64,000 nucleotides of DNA from Paracoccus xiamenensis (GCF_011308835.1 NZ_JAAOHY010000008.1:86654-150653); one strand, 5' to 3'; positions 1 through 8,846 are shown, counted from the stretch's first letter. Program-made: numbers and translations. The notes: a model not told the origin generated them from the sequence alone.

Positions 1-1125
1 TGGGACCGGGCCACGCTTGGCCGCTCTGGCCGGCTGGTGCTTGGTGCGGCCGTCGCCGGGCGGTTGGCGCAGACGGTTTTCGACATGAAGATCCCGCTGC
101 TGTTGCGGCACGAACTGCTGTCACTGGAAGCAGACGACGACGGGCGTGTCACGGGCGCGAAGCTGCAGACGCCGGATGGCAGCAAACGGGTTCAGTCGCG
201 TCATGGCGTGGTGCTGGCAAGCGGCGGGTTTGCGCAGAATGCCGACCGGCGCGCGGAGGTCTTCCCGCATGTCCAGCAGGGATTGCCACATTATTCGATG
301 ACGCCGGGCCCGAATACCGGGGGCGGTATCGCCGCCGCCGAAGCGGTTGGCGCGGCTTTCGTCCCGACCAATTCCAATGCCGCTTTCTGGGCGCCGGTGT
401 CGCTTCTGCCGCAGGCGGATGGCGGGGTGCGGCCATTCCCGCACCTGTTCCTTGACCGCGCCAAGCCCGGCGTGATCGCCGTCGGCCATGACGGAAAGCG
501 CTTCGTGAACGAGGCTGTCAGCTATCACGATTTCGTCCAGGGGCTGATCGCCAAGATGCAGGCCGAGGGGCGCAAATCAGCCTGGCTGGTTGCCGATCAT
601 CGGGCGCTGCGCCGCTATGGCCTTGGTGCCGTGCCCGCCTTTCCGGGTGCCTACCGCAAGCATCTGGCCAGCGGATACCTCAAGCAGGGGCAGACGCCAG
701 AGGCGTTGGCGGCGTCTTGCGGGATTGATGCAACTGCTTTTGCCCAAACGGTTGCCAGCTTCAACACCGATGCGCAGGCGGGTTCTGACAAGGCCTTCGG
801 CAAGGGGGCGACCAGCTATCAGACCTATCTCGGCGATGCCGAGAACAAGCCAAATCCATGCCTGCGGCCTTTGGAGGGGCGCCTTTACGCGATCGAGATT
901 TATCCCGGCGATATCGGCACTTCGATGGGGTTGGACATTGATGCGAACGGGCGTGTCAGACGCGGCGACGGCAGCGTGATCGCGGGGCTATATGCCTGCG
1001 GGAACGACATAAACTCGATCATGGCGGGGGCATATCCGGGGGCGGGCATCACCCTTGGCCCCGCGCTGACATTCGGTTATATCGTCGGTAAGGCCGCGTC
1101 TGAGGCGGCGATCAGTCCCGGTTGA
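1..1125 (+). CDS. FAD-dependent oxidoreductase (fumarate reductase / ketosteroid dehydrogenase-like), 5' end outside window
   Basis: This is the C-terminal part of a flavoprotein of the succinate dehydrogenase/fumarate reductase/3-ketosteroid-1-dehydrogenase superfamily. The frame is open from base 1, so the true start and the N-terminal FAD GxGxxG motif lie upstream of the window. Visible family marks are VLASGGFAQN in the FAD domain, an HDGKRFVNE stretch typical of the substrate cap, and a C-terminal GLYACGND...GAYPGAGITLGPA segment that closes over the flavin. Proteins of this type reduce or desaturate a C=C bond; the substrate cannot be told. A hairpin about 50 bases after the stop probably ends the transcript. 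Confidence 0.8.
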   Translation, partial: WDRATLGRSGRLVLGAAVAGRLAQTVFDMKIPLLLRHELLSLEADDDGRVTGAKLQTPDGSKRVQSRHGVVLASGGFAQNADRRAEVFPHVQQGLPHYSMTPGPNTGGGIAAAEAVGAAFVPTNSNAAFWAPVSLLPQADGGVRPFPHLFLDRAKPGVIAVGHDGKRFVNEAVSYHDFVQGLIAKMQAEGRKSAWLVADHRALRRYGLGAVPAFPGAYRKHLASGYLKQGQTPEALAASCGIDATAFAQTVASFNTDAQAGSDKAFGKGATSYQTYLGDAENKPNPCLRPLEGRLYAIEIYPGDIGTSMGLDIDANGRVRRGDGSVIAGLYACGNDINSIMAGAYPGAGITLGPALTFGYIVGKAASEAAISPG

Positions 1126-1173
1126 GCGGTCCAGTTCGGCTGCTTAGCGCCAGGTGTTTGATGCCGTGTTGCG

Positions 1174-1194
1174 GCCCAACCCGCTGGGTTGGGC
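1174..1194 (+). terminator. Hairpin after the flavoprotein gene
   Basis: A perfect 9-bp inverted repeat, GCCCAACCC and GGGTTGGGC, surrounds a 3-base loop about 50 bases after the flavoprotein stop codon. No T-run follows, so termination is inferred from the stem strength and position. Confidence 0.5.
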
Positions 1195-1377
1195 GCAGAA
1201 TTGTGCCTGCGCCCCGCATGATCTGAAACGGCTTCCTGAAAAATTCTGCGTGCGATGTCGGAAACTGCGCGGCAGGTTCGTCTTCAGGATAGAGCGGCTT
1301 GAGGACAACCGAAGAACGCTGCTCGGATCCGCTGCCGATGGGTAGCCAACAGGAACCGTAACGCAAGGAACGCAGAT

Positions 1378-1821
1378 ATGCCCAACACCGTCCGACTGCA
1401 TCGCGTCATCGCGACCAGACCTGAAAAGGTTTACCGTGCCTTCGTCGAAGCCGATGCCATCGCCAGCTGGCTTCCGCCCTTTGGTTTTCTCTGCACCGTC
1501 CACGAATTGGACGCCAGGTTAGGCGGAAAACACCGGATGTCATTTCGGAACTTCACGACCGGCCAAAGCCACGCTTTCGGCGGCGAGTATCTGGAACTCA
1601 TCCCGGGCGAGCGGCTCGTCTACACCGACCGCTTCGATGACCCCAATCTGCCCGGCGAGATGAAGGTAACCGTCACGCTGAAGGCGGTTTCGGTCGGCAC
1701 GGAAATGTCGATTGAACAGGCGGGCATCCCTGATCTGATCCCGCTGGAGGGCTGCTATCTCGGCTGGCAGGAGAGCCTGCGCAAGCTGGCGAAACTGGTC
1801 GAGCCGGAAATCACTCAGTGA
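1378..1821 (+). CDS. SRPBCC / AHSA1-family protein
   Basis: A 147-residue protein of the START/Bet v1-like SRPBCC fold, AHSA1 (Hsp90-ATPase activator-like) branch. Diagnostic features are the opening IxATRPEKVYRAFVEADAIASWLPP segment, the FGGEYLELIPGERLVYTD strand pair and a C-terminal helix with GWQESLRKLAKLVE. These proteins bind small hydrophobic ligands; the specific role is unknown. The start follows an AAGGAA ribosome site at suitable distance. It stands alone between the flavoprotein and the haem-uptake cluster, with no evident functional link to either. Confidence 0.75.
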   Translation: MPNTVRLHRVIATRPEKVYRAFVEADAIASWLPPFGFLCTVHELDARLGGKHRMSFRNFTTGQSHAFGGEYLELIPGERLVYTDRFDDPNLPGEMKVTVTLKAVSVGTEMSIEQAGIPDLIPLEGCYLGWQESLRKLAKLVEPEITQ

Positions 1822-2047
1822 CGGCCCGCTAGAACAGGGGGATGACCATGTGCGCCGCGGCGGCGAGTTGACCGTTGCACGACATCGCCAACAAGCGTGC
1901 TTGGAATTTCACGCCGTTCTTTTCATTCCGCAGCGAATGATGGGTGTCTCGACAAGCGGGTAGGCATCGGTTAGGCCACCGCCCAGAATTTCGGGCAGGC
2001 AGAATCAGTTCCACCAACTCGGGAAGATTGCGCTGTCTCGGTGTTCG

Positions 2048-2578
2048 ATGAGCTGGAACCTCAAAAACTTGTTTCGGCGCTATTCCGACGAAATCAAGCG
2101 CGGATTCATCCGGCGCGGTCACGGCGTCGATGAGGCTGCCGATCTCACACAGGATGTGTTTCTGCGCTTGATCAAGGCCGAAGTTAAGGCGGATCTGGTC
2201 AATCCCGGCGCATATCTGCATCAGATCGCCAGAAACCTGTCCATCGACAGTCGCCGCAGCGCGCAATACGCCCATATTGTCGACAGCCCGTCGGAAGTGG
2301 TCGAGGCAATCGCCGACCCAAGCCCGGGGCAGGATGCGAACTTGCTTTATCGCCAGCGGATGCGGACCATCGAAAAGGCGCTTCTGGATTTGCCGGTGAC
2401 GACCCGGCGCGCCTTTGAGCTTTACCAGCTTGAGGGCATGACCATGAGTCAGACAGCAGAAGCGATCGGTCTGTCGGTCTCGCGGACCTGGACGCTGGTC
2501 CAGCGTGCCTACAAGGCGCTGCGCGAAGCTCTGGACGATGCCGATGCGCTCATGCCATCAAGCGGGGCAGAGAAATGA
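2048..2578 (+). CDS. FecI-type ECF sigma factor (haem/iron uptake)
   Basis: An extracytoplasmic-function sigma factor of 176 residues. Region 2 is seen in VDEAADLTQDVFLRL and the following YLHQIARNLSIDSRR. Region 4 helix-turn-helix is near residues 115-165, including LDLPVTTRRAFELYQLEGM and a SVSRTWTLVQRA recognition segment. A FecR-like gene and an STN-bearing TonB receptor lie directly downstream. In the FecI/HasI/HurI scheme, the ligand-loaded receptor signals through the anti-sigma protein to release this factor, which then transcribes the receptor operon. No convincing Fur site was recognised in the 226 bases upstream. Confidence 0.88.
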   Translation: MSWNLKNLFRRYSDEIKRGFIRRGHGVDEAADLTQDVFLRLIKAEVKADLVNPGAYLHQIARNLSIDSRRSAQYAHIVDSPSEVVEAIADPSPGQDANLLYRQRMRTIEKALLDLPVTTRRAFELYQLEGMTMSQTAEAIGLSVSRTWTLVQRAYKALREALDDADALMPSSGAEK

Positions 2579-2648
2579 ACATGCGTCCGAAATCAGCCAA
2601 CGACCGCCGGCGCAGGATTTCGGATTGCGATGTCGGAGCATGGGTTTC

Positions 2649-3602
2649 GTGACCAGTGAAATGACAGACGAGGATCAGCTGTATCACGAGGCATTCGACC
2701 TGCTGATGCATCTGCGTGGCGATCCCGGAAACCAGGTTCTGCACGACCGTGCCGACAAGTGGCGGGCACTGGGACCCGCCCATCAGCGGGTTTGGAGCAG
2801 GGCCGCCGGTATCGACTTCATGTCGCGCCAGATCGTGCGCGCGCGTCATCCACAGCCTGTCGAAAAGCGGCGATTGTCGCGCCGATCCGTTTTTCTGGGC
2901 GGTGCCGCAGCTACACTTGCCGCAGCTTCCGCAGCCATTGCCCTGCCGCCGCTTCTGTTGCGCGCCAGGGCCGACCACCTGACAGCCAGCGGCGAGATGC
3001 AAAATCTGCGGCTTGCGGATGGCAGCACTGTCACGCTTGGCCCTGACAGTGCGATCCGCACCAAGTTCGGCGATACCAGCAGGCAGGTCGAGCTGCTGAA
3101 GGGCATGGCATATTTCGATGTGGCGCCCGATGCTGCAAAGCCTTTCAGGGTATCCGCTGGTCCGGTTTCGATCAGCGTCCTTGGGACATCTTTTGATCTG
3201 AGCATGGATGCCGGCATCGTATCCCTCGCCGTGGATCACGGCGTGGTTGAGGCTGTGTCCCGCGACATGAATGATCCGCAGCGCCTGATGGCAGGCGACT
3301 GGATTTCCGTTGAAGAAGGGACCGGGGAAATCAACCGCGGCAAGCGCGATACCAGCTTGGTCGCGTCCTGGCGCCATGGCACCCTTCTGGTCGAGAATGA
3401 AACGGTGGCGGCGGTGGTCGACCGCATTGCACGCTGGCAGCGGGCGCATGTCGTGATCGCTGACCCCGCATTAGGAAGTCGGCGGGTCAGCGGGGTCTAT
3501 AACCTCGATCAACCAGAATCCGCCCTGAAAGCGGTGATCGCGCCTTACGGTGGCAATTTGCGCCGCCTGTCGCCCTGGGCGCTGATCATCTCGCGCCGCT
3601 GA
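2649..3602 (+). CDS. FecR-type anti-sigma factor / transmembrane regulator
   Basis: Regulator partner of the preceding sigma factor, about 317 residues. The N-terminal cytoplasmic DUF4880-like region (about residues 6-60) binds sigma. It is followed by SRRSVFLGG (residues 77-85) leading into the single hydrophobic segment; this resembles a twin-arginine export motif, as known for E. coli FecR. The periplasmic FecR domain starts near LADGSTVTLGPDSAIRTKF, and the C-terminal end resembles an STN fold and would contact the receptor. I chose GTG 2649 because GGAG lies 10 bases upstream; ATG 2661 is an alternative with a poorer ribosome site. Confidence 0.85.
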   Translation: MTSEMTDEDQLYHEAFDLLMHLRGDPGNQVLHDRADKWRALGPAHQRVWSRAAGIDFMSRQIVRARHPQPVEKRRLSRRSVFLGGAAATLAAASAAIALPPLLLRARADHLTASGEMQNLRLADGSTVTLGPDSAIRTKFGDTSRQVELLKGMAYFDVAPDAAKPFRVSAGPVSISVLGTSFDLSMDAGIVSLAVDHGVVEAVSRDMNDPQRLMAGDWISVEEGTGEINRGKRDTSLVASWRHGTLLVENETVAAVVDRIARWQRAHVVIADPALGSRRVSGVYNLDQPESALKAVIAPYGGNLRRLSPWALIISRR

Positions 3603-3734
3603 AAACTAAAAAACTAAGAAATTTTGCCTGAGGGCAGAAAATCGACCGACCGGCTTCGTCTTAATGGACATAGCCGTCAGCGAATCCGTTGTAGCCAGAT
3701 CTGAAAATGAATGAATGAAGGAGCCGAGGAGGGC

Positions 3735-6434
3735 ATGAGCCTAACCGGACGACTACGTATTGATTCCCTGATGGGACGGAAGATCGCAATTGCCACGATG
3801 GCGGCGACGACATGCTTGACGGGTGTCTCGATGATCGCCACGGCCGCGTACGCCCAGACAAGTCAAGCCTTGACCGTGGATATTCCAGCCGGTCCGCTGC
3901 CCGCCGCGCTTGAACGTCTGGGTCAGCAGACCGGTCTGCAGATCAGCTATGTACCAGGCATTGCATCCGGCAAAACGACGGGCGGAGTCAGCGGAACATT
4001 CAGTCCCGAAGCGGCCATTCGGCGGCTGCTGGCAGGCACTGGGCTTGGGTATTCGCTGCTTGACGGCATCGTGACGATCCGCGCGACCTCGTCCCGGTCG
4101 GTCGTGCCCGGGGCGGTCTCAGCTGATGCGATCTTGCTGGAGCCGATCACTCTGTCGGCGCAAGCAGGAGCGGCTGCCGTATATGAGGCGCCGCGTTCAT
4201 CGGTCTATATTTCGCAGGAACAGCTTGATCGCGTCGGGCGGTCCTCGGCGACGGACATCCTTCGCGGACAACCGGGCGTTCAGGTTGGTGACGGTCGCAA
4301 CGGCGGCGGCGTAGATGTGAACATCCGCGGTGTGCAGGGGCAGGGCCGGGTCGCTGTGACCGTCGACGGCTCGCAGCAATCGCTGAACGTCTATCGTGGT
4401 TACGCCGGAACCCAGATTCGCAGCTATATCGATCCGGACATGATCAGCGAAGTCACGATCAACAAGGGCACGACGATTGATCCCGGCACTGCGGGCGCGA
4501 TTGGCGGCAGCGTCAATATGACCACCTTGCGCGCCGAAGATATCCTGCAACCCGGAAAGAAATGGGGCCTCCGGCTGCGGGGCGAACTGCAGAACAACGG
4601 TATCGCACCGCCCTACCGTGGCGAACGCCAAGTCAAAAGTAATCGCGAGCTACATGCGATGCCTGGCAGCGATCGCGGCAATATCCTCAACTCGGACAGC
4701 AAATCGGGCAGCATTGCCGCGGCATTTGCTGGTGACAACTGGGACTTTGTCGGGGCTTACTCGCGGCGCGAGCAGGGCAACTATGTCGCAGGCACCGAAG
4801 GTCGTGACAAGTACCGCAGATTCACCATCGACTATAAAGGCGACCCCTACGAGGAAAACTCTGTCGCCCGGGTTTTCGAGGAAGGTGAAGAGGTCCTCAA
4901 CTCGTCCTCCGAGACGGAATCCGTTCTGCTGAAGGGCAACTATCAACCGGCGCCGGGCCATAAGATCGAACTGAGCTATCGCTATTTCGATGGACAATAT
5001 GGCGATGTCATGCCGTCGACGATCTACCGTTTGGGCACGGCAGGGATCATGCAATATCCGCTCAGCTCGGTAGAGATGAACTCTGCCACGCTGCGCTATG
5101 AATACGATCCGGCCGGGAACGACCTGATCAACCTTTCGGCAAAGCTGTGGGTGACAGACAGCAAAAGCGATCAGATCAGCCTTGTGAAAGGCCCGGCTTC
5201 GTTGAACTTCGACGGTCAGTATGACTGGGCACCTTACCGCAATACGCGCATTGGACTGGATGTCATTAACCGTTCGGAATTTGCGACGGCGGCGGGCGAG
5301 TTCACGCTGGATCTGGGCGCAGCATTCCAGCACGAGAATCTCGAGCCGAAGGATTGGGTCGTAATCACGGATGACGACCGCGCGAAGATGAACATCATGC
5401 GCGACGCCTATCGTTGGGAGGCGAATGTCAGCGGCCGGCTGGAATATCGTCCGAATGACCGGCTGTCGCTCTGGGGCGGGCTGCAATACAGCAAAGGCCG
5501 CACGCAGGACCGCAACGAGACGGCGGTCGAGCGGATGGGTGTGGTCACTTCGACCGGCGAAAAGATGAGCAATCGCAGCAGCGGCTTGGCCCCGTCGATT
5601 GGCGTCAAATACAACTTCGCGCCCGACACCTTCGTTTACGCGACCTACAAGGAAGCGATCCGTATTCCGTCACTGTTCGATACGACGATGGGCACGCTGC
5701 AAAACACGCCGACCGATGGGTTGAAACCGGAGCGGTCAAAAACCTTCGAGGTTGGCGCCAGCGCGGCAAAAGACAACCTGTTCGGAACCAGCGTTGGCGG
5801 CGCCTTCAAGCTGGCCTATTTCGACACCGAGATCGAGAACTACATCACGCGCTACTTCGACGAACTTAACTTCGGGCGAATGCTGATGACCAATGCCGAC
5901 AGCTTCTCGACCCGAGGGCTGGAGCTGCAGTCAAAGCTCGATAACGGCCGTTTCTTCGCGGATCTGTCGGTGACGCATTATCTGGCCATCGAAACCTGTG
6001 ATGCGGACTATGCACAGCATCTTCGCGACACGGCATCCAGCTGGCAGCAGACCGCGGACACCCCGAACTGCACCGCCGGCAGCTTCATGGGTTCCTACAC
6101 GAACACGCAAAACCCGCCGAAAACCGCAGTAAACCTGACGGTGGGGACGCGCCTGCGGGATGAAAGACTGACCCTTGGTGGCCGGATGAGCTATACTTCC
6201 GGACCGACGGAAACTCTTGACGAACCCTGGAACACGGCGCGGACCACCGACCAGTTGAAGTACCAGCCCGTCGCGATCTTTGATGCGTTCATGAGCTATG
6301 AGTTGCGCGACAGCGCGGTGTTCAATGCATCGGTGTCCAACATCACGGATCGCTACTATCTCGACCCGCTGGCGCAGAGCTACATGCCGGCGCCGGGCCG
6401 GACCTTCCGCGCCGCGCTGACCATGAAGTTCTGA
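3735..6434 (+). CDS. TonB-dependent outer-membrane receptor with N-terminal STN signalling domain (probable haem receptor)
   Basis: An 899-residue outer-membrane transducer. After a signal peptide ending near AAYAQ come an STN domain (about 46-115, starting LTVDIPAGPLPAALERL), a plug (about 150-250, with LRGQPGVQV and VNIRGVQGQGRV), and a long beta barrel ending in a terminal Phe (LTMKF). The start at 3735 follows GAGGAGGG; an in-frame ATG at 3711 has no such site. The adjacent sigma/anti-sigma pair and the downstream haem oxygenase argue for haem or haem-protein as ligand, as in HasR/BhuR systems. I do not see an intact FRAP box (IRIPSLFD stands in that region), so the ligand remains inferred. 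Confidence 0.88.
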   Translation: MSLTGRLRIDSLMGRKIAIATMAATTCLTGVSMIATAAYAQTSQALTVDIPAGPLPAALERLGQQTGLQISYVPGIASGKTTGGVSGTFSPEAAIRRLLAGTGLGYSLLDGIVTIRATSSRSVVPGAVSADAILLEPITLSAQAGAAAVYEAPRSSVYISQEQLDRVGRSSATDILRGQPGVQVGDGRNGGGVDVNIRGVQGQGRVAVTVDGSQQSLNVYRGYAGTQIRSYIDPDMISEVTINKGTTIDPGTAGAIGGSVNMTTLRAEDILQPGKKWGLRLRGELQNNGIAPPYRGERQVKSNRELHAMPGSDRGNILNSDSKSGSIAAAFAGDNWDFVGAYSRREQGNYVAGTEGRDKYRRFTIDYKGDPYEENSVARVFEEGEEVLNSSSETESVLLKGNYQPAPGHKIELSYRYFDGQYGDVMPSTIYRLGTAGIMQYPLSSVEMNSATLRYEYDPAGNDLINLSAKLWVTDSKSDQISLVKGPASLNFDGQYDWAPYRNTRIGLDVINRSEFATAAGEFTLDLGAAFQHENLEPKDWVVITDDDRAKMNIMRDAYRWEANVSGRLEYRPNDRLSLWGGLQYSKGRTQDRNETAVERMGVVTSTGEKMSNRSSGLAPSIGVKYNFAPDTFVYATYKEAIRIPSLFDTTMGTLQNTPTDGLKPERSKTFEVGASAAKDNLFGTSVGGAFKLAYFDTEIENYITRYFDELNFGRMLMTNADSFSTRGLELQSKLDNGRFFADLSVTHYLAIETCDADYAQHLRDTASSWQQTADTPNCTAGSFMGSYTNTQNPPKTAVNLTVGTRLRDERLTLGGRMSYTSGPTETLDEPWNTARTTDQLKYQPVAIFDAFMSYELRDSAVFNASVSNITDRYYLDPLAQSYMPAPGRTFRAALTMKF

Positions 6435-6440
6435 TATAGG

Positions 6441-6473
6441 CTCCGGCGCTGGATTTATGATCTGGCGCCGGAG
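6441..6473 (+). terminator. Hairpin between receptor and haem oxygenase genes
   Basis: CTCCGGCGC and GCGCCGGAG form a perfect 9-bp stem with a 15-base loop, starting seven bases after the receptor stop. There is no U-run, so it could be a partial terminator or a 3' stabilising structure that sets the receptor to haem oxygenase ratio. Confidence 0.5.
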
Positions 6474-6518
6474 ACCTCAGCAGAGATTGAACCTTCTTCC
6501 TGAGCTGGAAATACCGCA

Positions 6519-7127
6519 ATGACCCAGATAACGCCCCTGGCGCCGCCGCAGGCGGCCCTTGATCGTTCGGCGATGCTTCGCCAAGAGACACGCACCGCGC
6601 ACAAGGGTGTGGATGATGCCATTATGGAAAGTGGCGCACTGGATAGCCCGCAGAACTACATGTGTTTTGTGCGGTTCCAGCACCAGTTGATGCTGGATTT
6701 GGAGCCGCTGTATCGTCGCGCGGATCTGCAGCAGATCATTCCCGATCTGCCGCAGCGCAGCCGTCTTGCAGCGGTCGAGAGCGACGCCGCCTATCTGGAG
6801 ATCGATCTGCCAGAAAGCTACGCGAACAGCTTGGACCTGTCCGGGATTTCCATCCCCGAGGCGCTCGGCTGGCTTTACGTCAGCGAAGGATCCAACCTTG
6901 GCGCGGCCTTCCTTGCAAAAGCGGTGCTGGCGCATGAAATGACGGGTGACGCCGGGGCTGCCCATCTTGCCGCGCCGCCCGTCGGGCGTGCAGCCCATTG
7001 GCGTGGCTTCACGACGGCACTCAATGCCGTGAAACAATCGACGGATGAGGAGCGCAGCACCATTGACGGGGCACGCAACGCGTTCGCCCATGTGCGGGTC
7101 TTGATCGGCACCCACCTGCCGGGGTGA
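6519..7127 (+). CDS. hemO: Biliverdin-producing haem oxygenase
   Basis: A 202-residue haem oxygenase of the bacterial HemO/PigA/BphO type, which opens haem to biliverdin, CO and ferrous iron in the cytoplasm. The proximal histidine lies in ETRTAHKGVD near residue 29, and the distal helix glycines are in the family-typical GWLYVSEGSNLGAAFL (about residues 111-126). Its position behind a TonB receptor supports iron recovery from imported haem. A BphO-like role in supplying a bacteriophytochrome is less likely because no phytochrome gene is near. No periplasmic or ABC haem transporter gene is in the window, so inner-membrane passage must be encoded elsewhere. Confidence 0.9.
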   Translation: MTQITPLAPPQAALDRSAMLRQETRTAHKGVDDAIMESGALDSPQNYMCFVRFQHQLMLDLEPLYRRADLQQIIPDLPQRSRLAAVESDAAYLEIDLPESYANSLDLSGISIPEALGWLYVSEGSNLGAAFLAKAVLAHEMTGDAGAAHLAAPPVGRAAHWRGFTTALNAVKQSTDEERSTIDGARNAFAHVRVLIGTHLPG

Positions 7128-7280
7128 CGCGCCGCCCGTTTACCCCTCGTTCAGAACGCGAAGCTGCGGGACGGGTGGGGGGCACGGGTCGGCGAGGCTC
7201 TATGCAGCGCGCGCCGTTCCATCGGCGCCGCTACCAGTCGCATCACGATCCTGGCAGCGGAGAGCCGTCAGGAGAATCGG

Positions 7281-7309
7281 TTGACTGTTGGTATATTTAA
7301 ACCTATCAA
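7281..7309 (+). promoter_or_regulatory. Sigma70-type promoter of the amino-sugar operon
   Basis: TTGACT (7281-7286) and TATCAA (7304-7309) are separated by exactly 17 bases, a near-consensus housekeeping promoter. The spacer contains TTGGTATAT, a half-site of the operator that follows. Confidence 0.6.
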
Positions 7310-7325
7310 GTGGTATATACCAACT
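7309..7325 (+). promoter_or_regulatory. Candidate GntR/NagR operator
   Basis: AGTGGTATATACCAACT is built on the perfect 12-bp palindrome TGGTATATACCA (7311-7322). It closely resembles operators known for HutC-subfamily amino-sugar repressors (TGGTCTAGACCA-like). It lies immediately after the -10 element and ends 15 bases before the regulator's GTG, where bound repressor would block transcription; a second, imperfect copy (TTGGTATATTTAAACC) begins at 7288 in the promoter spacer. Confidence 0.6.
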
Positions 7326-7339
7326 GGGTAGGGCAAAAC

Positions 7340-8065
7340 GTGCCACAGTATTTGACCATCGCAGCCGACCTTGAGGCCCGGATCAGTTCCGGCCAGATCC
7401 GAGAGGGTGAGCGGCTGAAGTCTGAACGTGATCTTGCCGAGGCGACGGGTGTCAGCCGGATGACCGCGCGGCGCGCGATCCAGGAGTTGGTCGCGAAAGG
7501 TGTCGTCGAAGCGCGCGGTGGCAGCGGCCATTATGTCCGGCGCGCGCAGATTCAGCAGCGCCTGACCAGCCTGACCAGCTTTACCGAGGAAATCGAAAGC
7601 CAGGGGCGGACCAGTTCCAGTCTTGTCGTGCTCAGCGAAACCGAGGCGGCCGATGAAGAGGTGCGCGCGGCGCTGGGTCTGGCTGAAGCGGCGCAGGTTC
7701 ACCGGCTGGTTCGCGTGCGCTTGGCGGATGCCGAACCCGTCGCGCTGGAGACGACGTTTCTGAACGCCGCAATGATGCCCGGCCTGATCGACCAGATCGA
7801 CTTTGCGCAGACCTCGCTTTACCGGCATATCCGCGACGCCTACGGAATCGTTCCCACCAAGGCAGAGCAGAGCCTGAAAGCGACGCTGGCCGATCGCAAG
7901 ACGGCCACGCTTCTGAAGATCTCGGTGGGCGACCCAATCCTTAATATTCGCCGACTGACCCGCGACGGAAACGGGAATGCCTTCGAATTCGTCCGCTCAT
8001 CCTATCGCGCGGATCTGTTTGAAATCAAAGCCGAACTTAATCTCAATCCGGAACCGAAGCCATGA
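7340..8065 (+). CDS. GntR-family (HutC subfamily) transcriptional regulator, probable amino-sugar repressor
   Basis: A 241-residue regulator with an N-terminal winged helix (about residues 1-70; LKSERDLAEATGVSRMTARRAIQ) and a C-terminal UTRA effector domain, the arrangement of NagR/DasR-type repressors that sense glucosamine-6-P or GlcNAc-6-P. It is first in the operon and overlaps the SIS gene by four bases (ATGA). The GTG at 7340 is preferred because MPQYLTIAADLEARI is a canonical GntR start with AGGG upstream; the GTG at 7310 would lie within the palindromic operator. Autoregulation is inferred from that operator. Confidence 0.85.
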   Translation: MPQYLTIAADLEARISSGQIREGERLKSERDLAEATGVSRMTARRAIQELVAKGVVEARGGSGHYVRRAQIQQRLTSLTSFTEEIESQGRTSSSLVVLSETEAADEEVRAALGLAEAAQVHRLVRVRLADAEPVALETTFLNAAMMPGLIDQIDFAQTSLYRHIRDAYGIVPTKAEQSLKATLADRKTATLLKISVGDPILNIRRLTRDGNGNAFEFVRSSYRADLFEIKAELNLNPEPKP

Positions 8066-8796
8066 CCCTTACCGATGAATATTTCGACCAGATTGCGCAA
8101 CGGCTGAGCGCGGCGCGGCAAACCACCAGCGAGGCGTCGGCGCGTGCCGTTCAGGCCATCGTCGAAGCTGCGCGGAATGACGGGCGGGTCTATGTCTTTG
8201 GCACCGGCCATTCGCATGTCATGGCGGAAGAGGTCCATTATCGCGCCGGTGGGTTGGCCGTGACCGTGCCGGTGCTTGCCGGCCCGATCATGGTACATGA
8301 AGGCGCGGTTGCCGGGACAGTTTACGAACGCACGACCGGCATCGCCGCGCCGATTCTGGAACGCTATGGCATCGGGTCGAACGACGTGATGATCGTCGTT
8401 TCCAACTCTGGCATCAATGCCGCCCCGGTCGAGGCTGCGCGTTTTGGCAAGGCTGCGGGTGCCGTGGTTATCGCCTTGACCTCTATCGCCTATTCGACGG
8501 CCGCCGCCGCTGCGGCGGACGGGCGCACGCGGATTGCCGACATCGCGGACATCGTTCTGGACAACGGTTCCCCGCCCGGTGACGCCGTTCTGTCGGTGCC
8601 CGGATCAGAGCTGAAGGTCGCACCGGTCTCGACCGTGATCGGTGCCGTGATCCTGAATGCGATCTTCGCCGAAGTCTCGGCCGCACTGGCGCAGGATGGG
8701 GATGCGCCCATCTATCGCAGCGCCAACATGCCCGGCGCAAGCGAACACAATGCCCGTCTGGTCAGCAAGTACCGGGCGCGAAATCCACATCTTTGA
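8062..8796 (+). CDS. SIS-domain protein (UPF0309-like)
   Basis: A 244-residue single sugar-isomerase (SIS) domain protein. It shows a VYVFGTGHSHVMAEE sugar-phosphate loop near residue 50, then GIGSNDVMIVVSNSGINAAPVE near residues 107-128 with the SNSG phosphate-binding motif, and a C-terminal helix pair. Proteins of this family occur in amino-sugar and sugar-phosphate operons, but most have no proven reaction. Here it sits between the repressor and the transporter. It could act on a phosphorylated amino sugar, for example as an isomerase, deaminase or etherase-like enzyme. The true GlcN6P deaminase appears to be the separate nagB gene downstream. Confidence 0.75.
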   Translation: MTLTDEYFDQIAQRLSAARQTTSEASARAVQAIVEAARNDGRVYVFGTGHSHVMAEEVHYRAGGLAVTVPVLAGPIMVHEGAVAGTVYERTTGIAAPILERYGIGSNDVMIVVSNSGINAAPVEAARFGKAAGAVVIALTSIAYSTAAAAAADGRTRIADIADIVLDNGSPPGDAVLSVPGSELKVAPVSTVIGAVILNAIFAEVSAALAQDGDAPIYRSANMPGASEHNARLVSKYRARNPHL

Positions 8797-8846
8797 CACG
8801 TCCCGCCCGGGAGAGGCGGCCGTAACGGACCAATGGGAGGAATGAC

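Noticed and set aside
3625..3670. FecI-type promoter (GAAAAT ... CGTCTT) before the receptor gene
   Set aside because: The spacing between the candidate -35 and -10 elements is only 14 bases, shorter than usual for this class, so I do not list it.
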